Origin: Gottfriedia endophytica
GTDB taxonomy: Bacteria; Bacillota; Bacilli; Bacillales; Bacillaceae_G
DNA length: 64,000 nt
Reading direction: 5' to 3'
NCBI RefSeq assembly: GCF_017814275.1
Contig: NZ_JAGIYQ010000002.1
Location: forward strand, 186,001 to 250,000
A model generated the notes under the pieces. That model saw nothing but the letters and a program-made list of their open reading frames with translations. It did no database searches and was not told the DNA's origin. Below are positions 54,213-63,426 of this stretch, piece by piece. The position numbers and the translations under genes were made by a program. The first letter of the stretch is position 1. Each line of letters begins with the position of its first letter.

Positions 54213-54313
54213 GCCGCATTAACGGGCAGTAAGACCCCACCTCAAGATTAAGAGAGGCTAAGAAGATAGGTGGGGGATAAAGGAACCCCCCACTGATGGA
54301 AGTTTCACTTTAT
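54213..54313 (+). mobile_element. Family 3 IS200/IS605-like palindromic element, short copy
   Basis: Flanked by TTTAT at 54208-54212 and ending in TTTAT. Left hairpin CCG-CATTAA-CGG, then CAGTAAGACCCCACCTC; right hairpin GGGGG/CCCCC with CACTGATGG, end GAAGTTTCAC. Lacks the middle portion seen in the copy at 56392. No ORF. It resembles bcr1 of the B. cereus group as I remember it. Confidence 0.6.
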
Positions 54314-54387
54314 TGTTTCGAGGTAACTGTAAATTTTCCTTCCTACAATTATTTCTTATTAAGTCAAAACAGGTTCACATCCGCATA

Positions 54388-54429
54388 AAAAAACAGGACA
54401 AATTGAGCGCCCTGCTCTTGTCCTGTTTC
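54388..54429 (-). terminator. Terminator of the alcohol dehydrogenase
   Basis: Minus-strand AAACAGGACAA / TTGTCCTGTTT followed by TTTTATG. Confidence 0.8.
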
Positions 54430-54436
54430 ACTTCTT

Positions 54437-55600
54437 TTATAATGATGCTTCTAGTATTTGCAATGCATCCTCTTTATTTAATTCTTTAAACCTTCCAAAA
54501 TTCCCGAATCGAACTGTTTTTTCAGCCATTTCTGGTAGTTGATCTTTTGTTATACCAAAATCACTTAAACGACTTGGTGCTCCAATCGAATTCCAATATT
54601 CACGAAGTGCATTAATTCCTGATAGTGCCCACTCTTCTTTTGATTTTGTTCCTTGTTCAATGTCAAAAACATTTTTTGCAAATTGACAGAAGCGGTCTAG
54701 GTTTTCATTCATAACGTGTTTCATCCAGTTAGGGAAAATAATTGCTAATCCTCCACCATGCGGAATATCCGTTATAGCTGAAACGGCATGCTCAATATTA
54801 TGAGTTGCCCAATCTCCTAGTGTACCCATACGAAGAAAACCATTTAACGCCATTGTACCACTATACATTAATGTTTCACGTCCGTCATAATCCTCAAGAT
54901 TTTCTAACACTGTTGGAATTGTTTCAATAACCGTTTTTAAAACACTTTCACAAAAACGGTCTTGTACTTTCGTATTTGTTCCGTGATGGAAGTAATCCTC
55001 AATAACATGAGACATGATATCTACAGAACCATAGATTGTTTGGTTTTTCGGAACTGTAAATGTATTTTGCGGATCTAAAATTGAAAATTGCGGGAAAGAA
55101 AAAGGAGATCCCCATCCTAGTTTTTCATTTGTTTCCCAGTTTGTAATTACAGAACCGGCGTTCATTTCTGAACCTGTTGCTGCAAGAGTTAAGATTGTTC
55201 CAAACGGAAGTGCGTCTGTCGGAACTGCTTTTTTAGTAATAACATCCCACATGTCTCCATCAAATTTCGCACCTACTGCAATTGCTTTTGTACAATCTAT
55301 AACAGAACCGCCACCAACTGCTAAGATAAAATCAATGTTTTCCTCTTTACAAATCTTTACACCTTTATGTACAGTTGTTAATCTTGGATTTGGCTCTACC
55401 CCACTTACCTCAAATACATTTTTGCCTGCTTCTTTTAAAATGCCTGTAACTTGATCATATAGACCATTACTCTTAATGCTACCGCCACCGTATACAAGTA
55501 ATACATTGTTTCCATATAACTTAACTTTATCTGCTAATTTTGAAACAGTGTCTTTCCCAAATATTAATTCTACTGGATTTTTGAATATAAACGTATTCAT
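54437..55600 (-). CDS. Iron-containing alcohol dehydrogenase, butanol dehydrogenase type
   Basis: 387 residues, group III ADH similar to YugJ/YugK and BdhA. Cofactor region [16 protein letters not shown] near 35-50 and [15 protein letters not shown] near 95; metal ligands in [13 protein letters not shown] (Asp, His near 195-200), [23 protein letters not shown] (two His near 267 and 281). It reduces aldehydes with NAD(P)H. Monocistronic. Confidence 0.88.
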   Translation of the reverse strand: MNTFIFKNPVELIFGKDTVSKLADKVKLYGNNVLLVYGGGSIKSNGLYDQVTGILKEAGKNVFEVSGVEPNPRLTTVHKGVKICKEENIDFILAVGGGSVIDCTKAIAVGAKFDGDMWDVITKKAVPTDALPFGTILTLAATGSEMNAGSVITNWETNEKLGWGSPFSFPQFSILDPQNTFTVPKNQTIYGSVDIMSHVIEDYFHHGTNTKVQDRFCESVLKTVIETIPTVLENLEDYDGRETLMYSGTMALNGFLRMGTLGDWATHNIEHAVSAITDIPHGGGLAIIFPNWMKHVMNENLDRFCQFAKNVFDIEQGTKSKEEWALSGINALREYWNSIGAPSRLSDFGITKDQLPEMAEKTVRFGNFGRFKELNKEDALQILEASL

Positions 55601-55830
55601 TCGTCAATCCCTCCTTAATTTTATATTAGCGAAAAGAATAGTAGATTGCATCAAATATGCCTTATCACATTCGTTCAATTCCCATGATTTAATGTACGAC
55701 ATTTGCAATTAATTTAAACCCATTTCTTTAGTTTTTTTATAAATTTAATTTCAATTTTATTTATTTTCAAAAAATATAACATATGATAGACTCAAACTTG
55801 TGAAAAATTTGTATTTTAAGGAATGGTTTT
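55601..55830. other. Intergenic region upstream of the alcohol dehydrogenase
   Basis: 230 bp, A+T rich, divergent promoter region between the dehydrogenase and the GNAT pseudogene. No distinct operator or hairpin seen. Confidence 0.35.
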
Positions 55831-56331
55831 ATGATTAAAACGGAAAGATGTTTACTTATTCAATTACAATAAACTGATTTTAACGATATAGAAAAACTAT
55901 ACATTAATTGTGATGCAAGAAAATATCTTGGAGGAATTATTGATAAGAAAACATTCGAGGTCTATTTTTTAGATATGCTTCAAGTGAAAGAAAATACGTT
56001 CAATTGGGTAATCCGCGAGAATAGCAATAATGAATTTATCGGATTGATTTCTCTTCACCCTAGCCATGATGGTACTTGCACTGAAGTGTCCTATCAACTT
56101 TTACCTAAATGGTGGGGAAATGGGTTTGCTACTGAAGCAGTTAATTCAGTCATTCATTTTGCATTTACAGAATTAAACCTTTTAATTTTAATTGCAGAGA
56201 CACAAGTATTAAACTTATCATCTAGACGTTTATTAGAGAAGTTAGGGATGAAGTTAGCTAAAAAAGTCAAGAGATTCGGAGCTGAACAAGCAATCTATCG
56301 TATTGAAAGAAATAGTCATGTTCGAAATTAA
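55831..56331 (+). pseudogene. GNAT acetyltransferase gene with an in-frame stop
   Basis: ATG 55831 opens MIKTERCLLIQLQ, then TAA at 55870-55872, after which the same frame continues TDFNDIEKLYINCDARKYLGG and runs through the GNAT core SYQLLPKWWGNGFATEAVNSVI to 56331. The total of 166 residues is normal for the RimJ/YdaF type. Either a single base change has killed the gene, or a downstream ATG at 55975 makes a headless protein. Confidence 0.8.
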
Positions 56332-56391
56332 ATGATAAAACTCATTTTTCAAATGGACTTTAGTAAGGAGCAGAATCCTACTCCTTTTTAT

Positions 56392-56532
56392 CCCGCATTA
56401 ACGGGCAGTAGACCCCCACCTCAAGGTTGAGACGAAGAAGATAGTCGGGGAATAACTGCCCGTAAAAGCCCGATTGGTTCAACTAACCATCAGTAGGGGA
56501 TGAACCTCCCACTGATGGAAGTTTCACTTTAT
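56392..56532 (+). mobile_element. Family 3 IS200/IS605-like palindromic element, long copy
   Basis: TTTAT at 56387-56391 before the element and at its end (56528-56532). Left hairpin CCCG-CATTAA-CGGG; CGGGCAGT pairs with ACTGCCCG further in; GGTTCAACTAACC is a small hairpin; right hairpin CATCAGT..GGG / CCC..ACTGATG. No ORF. Subterminal imperfect palindromes with a fixed pentanucleotide target are the hallmarks of IS200/IS605-derived non-autonomous elements. Confidence 0.65.
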
Positions 56533-57128
56533 TATACTTCAGCAGTTTTATAGTCTTTTTTAACACTGTTTTTCTTTTTGTATACTAAATAATCATACGA
56601 GTGTTCCATAATCAAACGCTCTCTTTCAAACTCAAAACCATTTCGTTCATATAGTCTACGAACGGCTGGCTTCGCTTGATCAACATTTAAAGTAATTCGA
56701 TTAGCTCCGATTTTTATTGCATAATCAATTACACCCTTAAGTAGTTCAGTACCAATTCCAGCTCCTTGGTAATCACTGTGTACAGATACCGTATCAATAT
56801 AATAATCATTATCTTCTGCTTCTTTTTCAACTACTACCTTAGAATTTCTAGAATTTGCTGTTATGATTTCTAACATTTCTGCATCTAAAATGGGTAAATC
56901 TTTTATAAAATAACCAACTATTACTCCAGCTATTTTCCCTTCTTTTTCTTTCACTATGCAATTTTTATAACCTAATCGATTACATTCCGAAGCAACATAT
57001 GACTCGATTATTGGATATGCTTGTTCATAAGTGTTTGTTCCTGTTAACATCAATGCTATTTCATCAATAGCCTGCATAATTAATGGTGCAATTTGATTTG
57101 CCTCTTCTTTTTTTGCAATTCGAATCAC
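56532..57128 (-). CDS. GNAT family N-acetyltransferase
   Basis: 198 residues. Acetyl-CoA loop TVSVHSDYQGAGIGTELLKGVIDYA near residue 113 and the C-terminal NVDQAKPAVRRLYERNGFEFE near 148-170. The head carries IRIAKKEEANQIAPLIMQAIDEIALMLTG. Substrate unknown. Its stop is formed right at the border of the family 3 element, so the last codons may have been altered by that insertion. Confidence 0.85.
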   Translation of the reverse strand: MIRIAKKEEANQIAPLIMQAIDEIALMLTGTNTYEQAYPIIESYVASECNRLGYKNCIVKEKEGKIAGVIVGYFIKDLPILDAEMLEIITANSRNSKVVVEKEAEDNDYYIDTVSVHSDYQGAGIGTELLKGVIDYAIKIGANRITLNVDQAKPAVRRLYERNGFEFERERLIMEHSYDYLVYKKKNSVKKDYKTAEV

Positions 57129-57630
57129 TTTACCTTCTCCTCATCCTATTTTCTTTGTCATTAATGTATTCTAACATAATTTCATCTTTTTCTGAAAAAT
57201 CCCTTCAATGAACAAAAGTTATAAAGATCACATTTTTGAATGAAAAACACTAAAATATCATCATGACATATTAAAAGAATCATATAAAATTTTAATTTTT
57301 CTTTAATTTTCCTTTCCATCTAAATTCTTCTTGTAGTATAATTTTCCCTAATGGTGTTTGAAGTATTTATATCGTATCCTTATAGTTTAATAGGATTGAT
57401 GAGAACTTTTATTATGGATCTATTTCAATACCTATAGATGAATATTTTTAACGAGGATCTCCGTGTATTAGCTAGAAAGCTTATTTCACATCCTCGTTTT
57501 TAATTGTCCATTATTTTCACGTTTAAAATTCTGAATACTAGATAATTTCCATTAAATTAAATTTGGTTCTTCACATTACGTCAATGTAATGTATTGAATA
57601 TATAAACAAAGATACATAGGGGGAAACATC
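57129..57630. other. Long leader region of the LPXTA/sortase operon
   Basis: About 500 bp without a gene. TATAAT near 57337 could start a transcript that meets a hairpin (AACGAGGAT / ATCCTCGTT, 57450-57503) before the operon. Otherwise A+T-rich sequence with nothing recognisable. Confidence 0.4.
57450..57503 (+). terminator. Hairpin in the leader of the sortase operon
   Basis: AACGAGGAT / ATCCTCGTT with an internal AGCT-A-GAAAGCT pairing, followed by TTTTAATT. It may be an attenuator or the end of a short upstream transcript. Confidence 0.55.
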
Positions 57631-58620
57631 TTGAAAAAACTAGCAGTATCATTTATCTTATCAGCAGCAATTTTAACACCTAGTATTACAGCTCATGCTG
57701 CTCCAAACAAAGCAGAATTGAATACTTACTTAAAAAGTATTTCAATGACTCAAAGTGAGTTAGAAGATTATTTATCTTACAATTACGATGAAACACTTGA
57801 TGATTTTAAATCAGTAAAGGAATTAAAGGAAACTTTAGGTGACCCACTAACACCTCAAACCTTAAAAAAACTGTTAGCTAAATATGACATGACTGAGCAA
57901 GAAGTAACTAAGCTTGCCATTGAAAACGGCGAAATGGAAAAAGGGGACACTTTGTTAGGTACTTTTTATTTTGTATCTGATGTCGAGAGTATTATCACTT
58001 TAGATCAGTCTGATATGGGCGCTTTTTCTCCAGATGGCCTTTCTGACATTTTCTCTAAAATTGGCGTAACTGAAACAGAGTTAAACAACCTGACAGAATA
58101 CCTTACAAAAGTAACAGAGCAAGATCCTAGTATTCAATCGAAATTAGAAGCTCTAATGGAACAATCACAAAACTTAACTGAAGTAAGTGATACTAAGGAT
58201 TTAACACCGGAAATGCTTGCTCAAATTGCACATACTGTAAAAGAGTTACAATCACTTTTAAAAATCGATGTTAAAGTTTATACAGATGTAAACGGTACTA
58301 AAACACATTTAAGCTTAAAGGATTTTCTATCATTGGATTCGCTAGACAACCAAAAGTTTATTGTTGAGATCTATAGCGCTGATGGTGAACTTCTTTTAGA
58401 CGCTATTCTTTCAGATGATCTATTTAAAGACGGATTTTACAACGACATTGCAAAAGAAACAACTAAAATAGTAGCAAAACCAACTACATTTGTGCCTAAA
58501 ACAGAAAAAGGCGGAAAACTTCCAAAAACAGCTGGCCATTATCTAGATTGGAGTATTGTTGGTCTTTTATTGATGTTGGGTTCAGTCGTTTTACGTAAAA
58601 AAATGTTTACTACTCGTTAA
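57631..58620 (+). CDS. Processed acidic surface protein with LPXTA sorting signal
   Basis: 329 residues, strongly acidic. Signal peptide 1-24 (ends ITAHAAPN), a repeated helical motif (MTQSELEDYLSYN near 40, MTEQEVTKLAIENGE near 90, VTETELNNLTEYL near 148), and a C-terminal sorting signal GGKLPKTAGHY followed by a membrane helix and RKKMF. The LPKTA form, rather than LPXTG, and the neighbouring class D sortase match the acidic LPXTA protein family of Bacillaceae. TTG start with GGGGGAAAC upstream. Function on the cell surface is unknown. Confidence 0.88.
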   Translation: MKKLAVSFILSAAILTPSITAHAAPNKAELNTYLKSISMTQSELEDYLSYNYDETLDDFKSVKELKETLGDPLTPQTLKKLLAKYDMTEQEVTKLAIENGEMEKGDTLLGTFYFVSDVESIITLDQSDMGAFSPDGLSDIFSKIGVTETELNNLTEYLTKVTEQDPSIQSKLEALMEQSQNLTEVSDTKDLTPEMLAQIAHTVKELQSLLKIDVKVYTDVNGTKTHLSLKDFLSLDSLDNQKFIVEIYSADGELLLDAILSDDLFKDGFYNDIAKETTKIVAKPTTFVPKTEKGGKLPKTAGHYLDWSIVGLLLMLGSVVLRKKMFTTR

Positions 58621-58624
58621 AATT

Positions 58625-59230
58625 ATGAAAAAGAAATTATTTTATTCTGGTCTCATTCTTCTTCTTTTTTTATTTGGATTTTATCTAACTTCTACGAATG
58701 TTTATAAAATGGCAAAAGCCTATCTAATTTATAAACAAACTGATGATAAATGGCATCGTCAACTAGATAAGCAGGCAACCAAAAAGTTAATAGATAAGCA
58801 AGTTCCTCTATACTCGCATCAACCAAAAATGGGTGAACAAATAGGAACATTAAAAATTCCTACAATTCATTCTACGTTACCTATATATGAAGGAACTAAT
58901 GAGGACGAGCTTGAACAAGGAATTGGTCATTATGCAAAGTCTGTATTACCTGGTGAAAACGATAATAGTGTTCTTGCCGGTCATCGTGATACGATTTTCC
59001 GTCATTTAGGAGAAGTTAAAATCGATGATAAATTAATAGTTTCTACATCTGCAGGAACCTTTACGTATAAAGTTCGTAAGATTCGAATCGTGGATAAAGA
59101 TGATCGAACAGTTATCGTTCCAAAACCAAGAGCAACCTTGACCGTTAGTACTTGCTATCCATTTCGATATATTGGACCTGCACCACAACGATATGTATTA
59201 ATTGCAAATTTAGTGCATACCAAAAGGTAA
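58625..59230 (+). CDS. srtD: Class D sortase
   Basis: 201 residues. N-terminal membrane helix (LFYSGLILLLFLFGFYLTS), then the sortase barrel with GTLKIPTIHSTLPIYEGT near 75, catalytic His in VLAGHRDTIFRHLG near 118, Cys in TVSTCYPF near 177 and Arg in APQRYVLIA near 190. It transfers LPXTA-bearing proteins to peptidoglycan; its substrate is almost certainly the protein encoded 4 bp upstream. In B. subtilis SrtD (YhcS) acts on YhcR and YfkN late in growth. Confidence 0.92.
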   Translation: MKKKLFYSGLILLLFLFGFYLTSTNVYKMAKAYLIYKQTDDKWHRQLDKQATKKLIDKQVPLYSHQPKMGEQIGTLKIPTIHSTLPIYEGTNEDELEQGIGHYAKSVLPGENDNSVLAGHRDTIFRHLGEVKIDDKLIVSTSAGTFTYKVRKIRIVDKDDRTVIVPKPRATLTVSTCYPFRYIGPAPQRYVLIANLVHTKR

Positions 59231-59249
59231 TTTCGACATATTGTAACAA

Positions 59250-59304
59250 AAGAAAAGCTGTCTCATATGTGCAAAAAACACATGTAATAGAGACAGCTTT
59301 TCTA
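59250..59304 (+). terminator. Sortase operon terminator
   Basis: AGAAAAGCTGTCTC / GAGACAGCTTTTCT with inner CATATGTG/CACATG. Confidence 0.85.
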
Positions 59305-59381
59305 CTTTTGCAAAATCAAAAGTAATTATAAAAATGTTAAACAAATTGTAATTTTAAAACACTATTAAGGTTGTGTACTTA

Positions 59382-59894
59382 ATGAACAAACAAATTAGTA
59401 AAAAAGTTTACTTACCTTTTTTAATCATATTTTCTATCGCAATTATCTTTGCAGGTTGTTATGAAATATATCAACATTATTTTACTGAACAGGGAATTGT
59501 TCGACTAAATTGGCACGTTGATATTGAACAGCCTAGACATTCAAAAATTATAGTAGACGAAGTTAGCCCAATGAGTAATGATGGACAACTATATACCCAG
59601 TATACATACGATAGAGAAACTATACAAAAATTAAAAAAGAAACCATATTGGATTAAAGTAACAAACAAAAATATTAAAAGTTTTAATCAACAATTAACTG
59701 AATATAATAATTCAATTTTAAAATATCCAGTACATTCAATAAAAAGTAGACAAAATCTATTAAAAAATCCAGTTATTATTAACAACGAATGTTATTACTA
59801 CGTACAACACGATAAAGAAAAACAATATGCATATGCTATTTTCATACTAAATCCAAAGGAGAAAAAACTTTATTTACTTGAAAATTGGCTTTAA
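59382..59894 (+). CDS. Membrane-anchored or lipoprotein of unknown function
   Basis: About 170 residues, not recognised. A basic start (NKQISKKVYLP), one hydrophobic segment FLIIFSIAIIFAGC whose final Cys resembles a lipobox (FAGC), then a Lys/Tyr/Asn-rich extracellular part with TYDRETIQKLKKKPYWIKV and QYAYAIFILNPKEKKLYLLENWL. ATG 59382 is used; an in-frame GTG lies nine bases earlier. The codon bias towards AAA and AAT is stronger than in neighbours, a hint of recent arrival. Confidence 0.65.
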   Translation: MNKQISKKVYLPFLIIFSIAIIFAGCYEIYQHYFTEQGIVRLNWHVDIEQPRHSKIIVDEVSPMSNDGQLYTQYTYDRETIQKLKKKPYWIKVTNKNIKSFNQQLTEYNNSILKYPVHSIKSRQNLLKNPVIINNECYYYVQHDKEKQYAYAIFILNPKEKKLYLLENWL

Positions 59895-59912
59895 TTGAAT
59901 TTATTTTTTATA

Positions 59913-59943
59913 AAATAAAGACACTCATAAGAGTGTCTTTTCT
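59913..59943. terminator. Terminator after the membrane-anchored protein gene
   Basis: AAAGACACTC-ATAA-GAGTGTCTTT then TCTAATAG. Confidence 0.85.
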
Positions 59944-59949
59944 AATAGT

Positions 59950-59979
59950 TTAATAGCAACAATATTTACAAAAACAGCC
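59950..59979 (-). repeat. Solo end of a family 1 repeat (R13)
   Basis: TAATAGCAACAATATTTACAAAAACAGCC equals the GGCTG terminus of the family in reverse, with the rest of the element missing. Confidence 0.6.
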
Positions 59980-59992
59980 ATTATTATAATGC

Positions 59993-60829
59993 TTAGTTTG
60001 AAATCTTCTTCTTTAACTCCATAAAATGATAAATAGCATGCGCTACTCCTGATTCATTGTTCGTTTTCGTCGTAAATACACAATGCTGCTTTAATTCATC
60101 AGTCGCATTCCCCATTGCTACTGGAAATCCAACTCGATTAAACATTGATACATCATTAAAGCTATCACCAATCGCCATACTTTGTTGCAAATCAACTCCT
60201 AAAATCGGTGCTAAATAAAGTAACGCTGCTCCTTTACTTATACCTGCTGCATTTATTTCTAAGTTATTTGAATGAGATGAAGTAACTAATAATTTTTCTT
60301 CTCTCGCTAATTTATTTCTTAATCTACTAATTGTTGTTTGATCATTCGATAAAAATAATATTTTGTAAACATCAAGCAATGTAAAATCTTCAACAGAATG
60401 ATAGTTTCGTATATTTTTTAACGTAGTTGTAAGCTTTTTTAGTTTCTTTGTTTGTTTATCCGTAAAAAACTCTTCGTATAATTCATCTCTATTTTTTGTA
60501 TATGAACCTTTATTTGTACTGATAATAAATGTATTATTTTCTCGTTCGCACTCCGCTAACACTCTAGAAAACACATCTTTATCCATTGTTTTATTTAAAA
60601 TGACATTCCCATTTTGATCGCATATCTTTGAACCATTTAAACTAATAATTGGACAATTAATTCCTACTTCATCAAGTGTTTCTTTTGCACTATCATACAA
60701 TCTACCAGTAGAGATCACTACATGTATTCCTTCGCTTTGGGCCGCTTTTATGCTTTCTACATTTTCTTTCGTTATTATATTTTCATTACTGATTAAAGTT
60801 CCGTCCATATCAATTGCTATTAGCGCCAT
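59993..60829 (-). CDS. HAD-family phosphatase, Cof subfamily
   Basis: 278 residues. Motif I DMDGTLISNEN near residue 7, motif II VISTGRL near 40, motif III Lys in AAGISKGAAL near 192, motif IV GDSFNDVSMF near 218, and the type IIB cap between. Usual substrates are sugar phosphates, FMN or pyridoxal phosphate; close relatives are YkrA/YwpJ of B. subtilis. Substrate not assignable. Confidence 0.87.
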   Translation of the reverse strand: MALIAIDMDGTLISNENIITKENVESIKAAQSEGIHVVISTGRLYDSAKETLDEVGINCPIISLNGSKICDQNGNVILNKTMDKDVFSRVLAECERENNTFIISTNKGSYTKNRDELYEEFFTDKQTKKLKKLTTTLKNIRNYHSVEDFTLLDVYKILFLSNDQTTISRLRNKLAREEKLLVTSSHSNNLEINAAGISKGAALLYLAPILGVDLQQSMAIGDSFNDVSMFNRVGFPVAMGNATDELKQHCVFTTKTNNESGVAHAIYHFMELKKKISN

Positions 60830-61019
60830 GTCTCTCTCTCCCTATCTACTAGTCTACTATTATTTTACGTCTTTTTAGAAAGAAAATGCCACAAATAACA
60901 TTCTATCTCTTTTCATTACTTTCATTGAATAGTTGATTCTATTTAAAACTATTTTATTAGTAGAAAATCACTTTCTACATATAAATTAAGTATAACACAC
61001 TATACTGATCTTTTATAAA

Positions 61020-61242
61020 GGCTGTTTTCGTAAACATTGTTGCTTCTTTAGAATACGTTAGTTGATTACAACTCCAGGTTGCTCCCTTTCCGTGGGGCGT
61101 GAGCTGAGCCTCCTCGTCGCTATCGCTCCTGCGGGGTCTCAGCCTTCCCACTATTCCCTCAGGAGTCTCGCACCTTCCGTTATAATCAACTTCTGTCTGT
61201 AAATTTATAATCTCAAAAGTAACAATCCTATAGAAAAGAGGC
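61020..61242 (+). repeat. Family 1 repeat, copy R12
   Basis: Clean termini: GGCTGTTTTCGTAAACATTG on the left, CAAAAGTAACAATCCTATAG...GAGGC on the right. Arms GTTGATTACAA / TTATAATCAAC, stem CTCCTGCGGG with a worn partner CCCTCAGGAG, inner GCTGAG/CTCAGC. Confidence 0.88.
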
Positions 61243-61285
61243 TAATGTTAAAATTAAGGAAATAACATATACAGGCGGTGGTATA

Positions 61286-61450
61286 TTGCAAAAGAAAATT
61301 TATGATTTAAACAAAATTAGTGAAGAAAATTTTGGACTACTTATGAAAGCGATCGAAAAAGTTTTTCCTAAATTTGATTATTACGCATACAATGAATTAT
61401 TTACTGAAGATCATCGTTTTGAAGGGATTAATATAGCAGCAATTCAATAG
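61286..61450 (+). CDS. Possible small protein, unknown
   Basis: 54 codons starting TTG (MQKKIYDLNKISEENFG..., ending NIAAIQ), with GGCGGTGG 4 bases before the start. It has the character of a real protein (acidic, aromatic, no odd composition) and may be the N-terminal remnant of a larger gene. A hairpin follows at 61503-61543. Confidence 0.5.
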   Translation: MQKKIYDLNKISEENFGLLMKAIEKVFPKFDYYAYNELFTEDHRFEGINIAAIQ

Positions 61451-61502
61451 TTGGTTTCTACGAGGATTTTTCTTTTTTATTTGAACTTTTATCTAAATTC
61501 AT

Positions 61503-61543
61503 TAAGAGGTTGCCCCTCATACTATTTTTGGACAGCCTCTTAT
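61503..61543. terminator. Bidirectional hairpin before yolD
   Basis: AAGAGGTTGCCC / GGACAGCCTCTT with two mismatches; it separates the small ORF and the yolD-like gene. Confidence 0.5.
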
Positions 61544-61551
61544 GTTCTATT

Positions 61552-61887
61552 TCATTCTTCCGATAGTTTTACATCTACAACATTTGTAAGTGATAACTCC
61601 ATATATTCCTCTTCATCTTCTTTTACAGCGATTCGATTTTCTAATAATTTAATTTTGGATATTTTCCCATTTACTTGGTAGTGATGATGATTTTTATAAT
61701 AAGTAATTGTTACTGCCCTGTCTTCATGAATGGCTTGATGAAGCTGAAAATTCATTTCATCTAATAACTGCTCATCAACTTCACGCTTATTTTCGTAAGT
61801 TTGTTCTATTTTCCAGTCACGTAACATTTTTACATGCTCAGGAAGCATCATTGATGTCCATTTAATGGTTCCTCGATCTCGAATCAT
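61552..61887 (-). CDS. YolD-like family protein
   Basis: 111 residues. DRGTIKWTSMMLPEHVKMLRDW is the YolD signature at the start; later ITYYKNHHHYQVNGKISKI. In B. subtilis the equivalent YqjX follows the UvrX polymerase YqjW, as here, and is SOS-linked. 85 bp downstream of uvrX. A 33 bp piece of family 1 repeat lies in the gap (61928-61960). Confidence 0.88.
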   Translation of the reverse strand: MIRDRGTIKWTSMMLPEHVKMLRDWKIEQTYENKREVDEQLLDEMNFQLHQAIHEDRAVTITYYKNHHHYQVNGKISKIKLLENRIAVKEDEEEYMELSLTNVVDVKLSEE

Positions 61888-61927
61888 TCTATTTCTCCTT
61901 TCATTTTTTTTTTCTTATTTATGGCTC

Positions 61928-61960
61928 TGTTCCGCTCTAGGATGCTCGCTTTCCGTGCTT
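61928..61960 (+). repeat. Fragment of a family 1 repeat
   Basis: TTCCGCTCTAGGATGCTCGC and TTTCCGTG match the left arm of R10/R11; the rest is absent. Confidence 0.55.
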
Positions 61961-61972
61961 AGCGGGATGTTT

Positions 61973-63235
61973 TTACGCTTTATGTCCTCCTACAAGTTTA
62001 CTCCGCTGTATAGCAGTACCACCTTCTGTATAAGAAACTGCCCAAAGAAGTGCATTATGTCCATACTTTTTACGAACCCGATCCATTACATAACCTAAAT
62101 TTCTTTTGCACGGCTTTTTCTCATCAAACAAATTTAGCTGCATATTCTCGTCATTTACAATATTGGAAAGTGAAATACTAATCTGCCTGACTGTTTTCCT
62201 TTCATAATATTGATTAAATAAATGAAGACACACTTTATATAATTCTGAGGTGATGTTTGTTGGATCATCAATTGTATACGCATGAGAAAAACCTCCTCCA
62301 TATTCCTCACGACTATACCCTACCCCTAACGTAATCGTGCGCCCAGCTTTTTTGGCGTTACGTGCTCTTCTAGCTACTTCTTCACACATTTCTAAAATAA
62401 CATGCTTAACTTCTTCCTCTTTTGTATAGTCCCGTAATAAGATTTGACTCTTCCCAAAACTGATTTGACCATTTAAAATAGGGGCACCTAATTCGGATAA
62501 ATCGACTCCCCATGCATGATGATAAAGTTGATTACCCATTACACCAAATTTCTTTTCAAGTGCATGTAAAGGATAATTAGCTAATTGTCCTACCGAATAA
62601 ATCCCCATTCGATTTAACGTCCGTTCAAGTCGCCCCCCTATCCCCCACATCTTATTAAGAGGAGTAACCTTCCACAATTTATCTTCTACATCCTTATATG
62701 TCCATTCTGCAATTCCTTTTTTCTTCGCTTCTAAATCTAAACAAAGTTTTGATAAAAGCATATTTGGACCAATTCCAATTGCGCATGGTAATCCAAATTC
62801 TTTTGCAATGTCATCCTTAATTTTCCTAGCAATTTCCCATTTATCTCCCCATAACCGCTTAACTCCATCAACCTTAATAAAACATTCATCGACACTGTAT
62901 ACATGCAAGTCCTCGAGTGGAACATATGTGTTAAGAAGTTTAATAATCTCTGTAGAGGTCTCTAAATACTCCTTCATTTTTGGATTTACAATTCGAATAC
63001 GTGGATCTTTTGGAATTTCAAATAGACGAGAACCAGTTTTAATCCCAAATTCCTCCTTCATACGAGGAGAGGCTGCTAGCACAATACTCCCTTGGCGTTC
63101 AACATCTCCTACAACAGCTAAATAACATGTTAGAGGATCTAGACCAAGTTTAACGGCTGAACAGCTTGCATAAAAACTTTTCATATCAATACATAAAATT
63201 TGGTGATGTGGTAAATTGTCATAACAAATTGTCAT
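61973..63235 (-). CDS. uvrX: Y-family DNA polymerase UvrX/YqjW
   Basis: About 420 residues, UmuC/DinB-type translesion polymerase. Catalytic acidic residues in LCIDMKSFYASC near residue 13 and VYSVDECFIKV near 110; little-finger domain after 240. AIGIGPNMLLSKLCLD near 155 and WGIGGRLERTLNRMGI near 195 are the helix-hairpin parts. The ATG at 63235 follows GAGGTGAAGG; the frame is open 19 codons upstream without a better site. LexA boxes upstream indicate SOS induction. Confidence 0.92.
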   Translation of the reverse strand: MTICYDNLPHHQILCIDMKSFYASCSAVKLGLDPLTCYLAVVGDVERQGSIVLAASPRMKEEFGIKTGSRLFEIPKDPRIRIVNPKMKEYLETSTEIIKLLNTYVPLEDLHVYSVDECFIKVDGVKRLWGDKWEIARKIKDDIAKEFGLPCAIGIGPNMLLSKLCLDLEAKKKGIAEWTYKDVEDKLWKVTPLNKMWGIGGRLERTLNRMGIYSVGQLANYPLHALEKKFGVMGNQLYHHAWGVDLSELGAPILNGQISFGKSQILLRDYTKEEEVKHVILEMCEEVARRARNAKKAGRTITLGVGYSREEYGGGFSHAYTIDDPTNITSELYKVCLHLFNQYYERKTVRQISISLSNIVNDENMQLNLFDEKKPCKRNLGYVMDRVRKKYGHNALLWAVSYTEGGTAIQRSKLVGGHKA

Positions 63236-63382
63236 TTCCTTCACCTCAACTTTTTTGTTTTTATCTCTGCAAGTGACGAAAATCTGCTTCACTTCTGCAG
63301 ACTTTCGCTCTAAGTTAACTATCTAAAAATCAATATTAAAATAGAACAGAACGTTGTTTTTATAAAAGACCACACAAAAACA

Positions 63383-63396
63383 AGAACTTTTGTTCT
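63383..63396. promoter_or_regulatory. LexA (DinR) box 1
   Basis: AGAACTTTTGTTCT, a perfect dyad close to CGAACnnnnGTTCG, between uvrX and yqzH. Confidence 0.6.
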
Positions 63397-63426
63397 TATT
63401 TTTATTATTATACCCATTATATTAAA

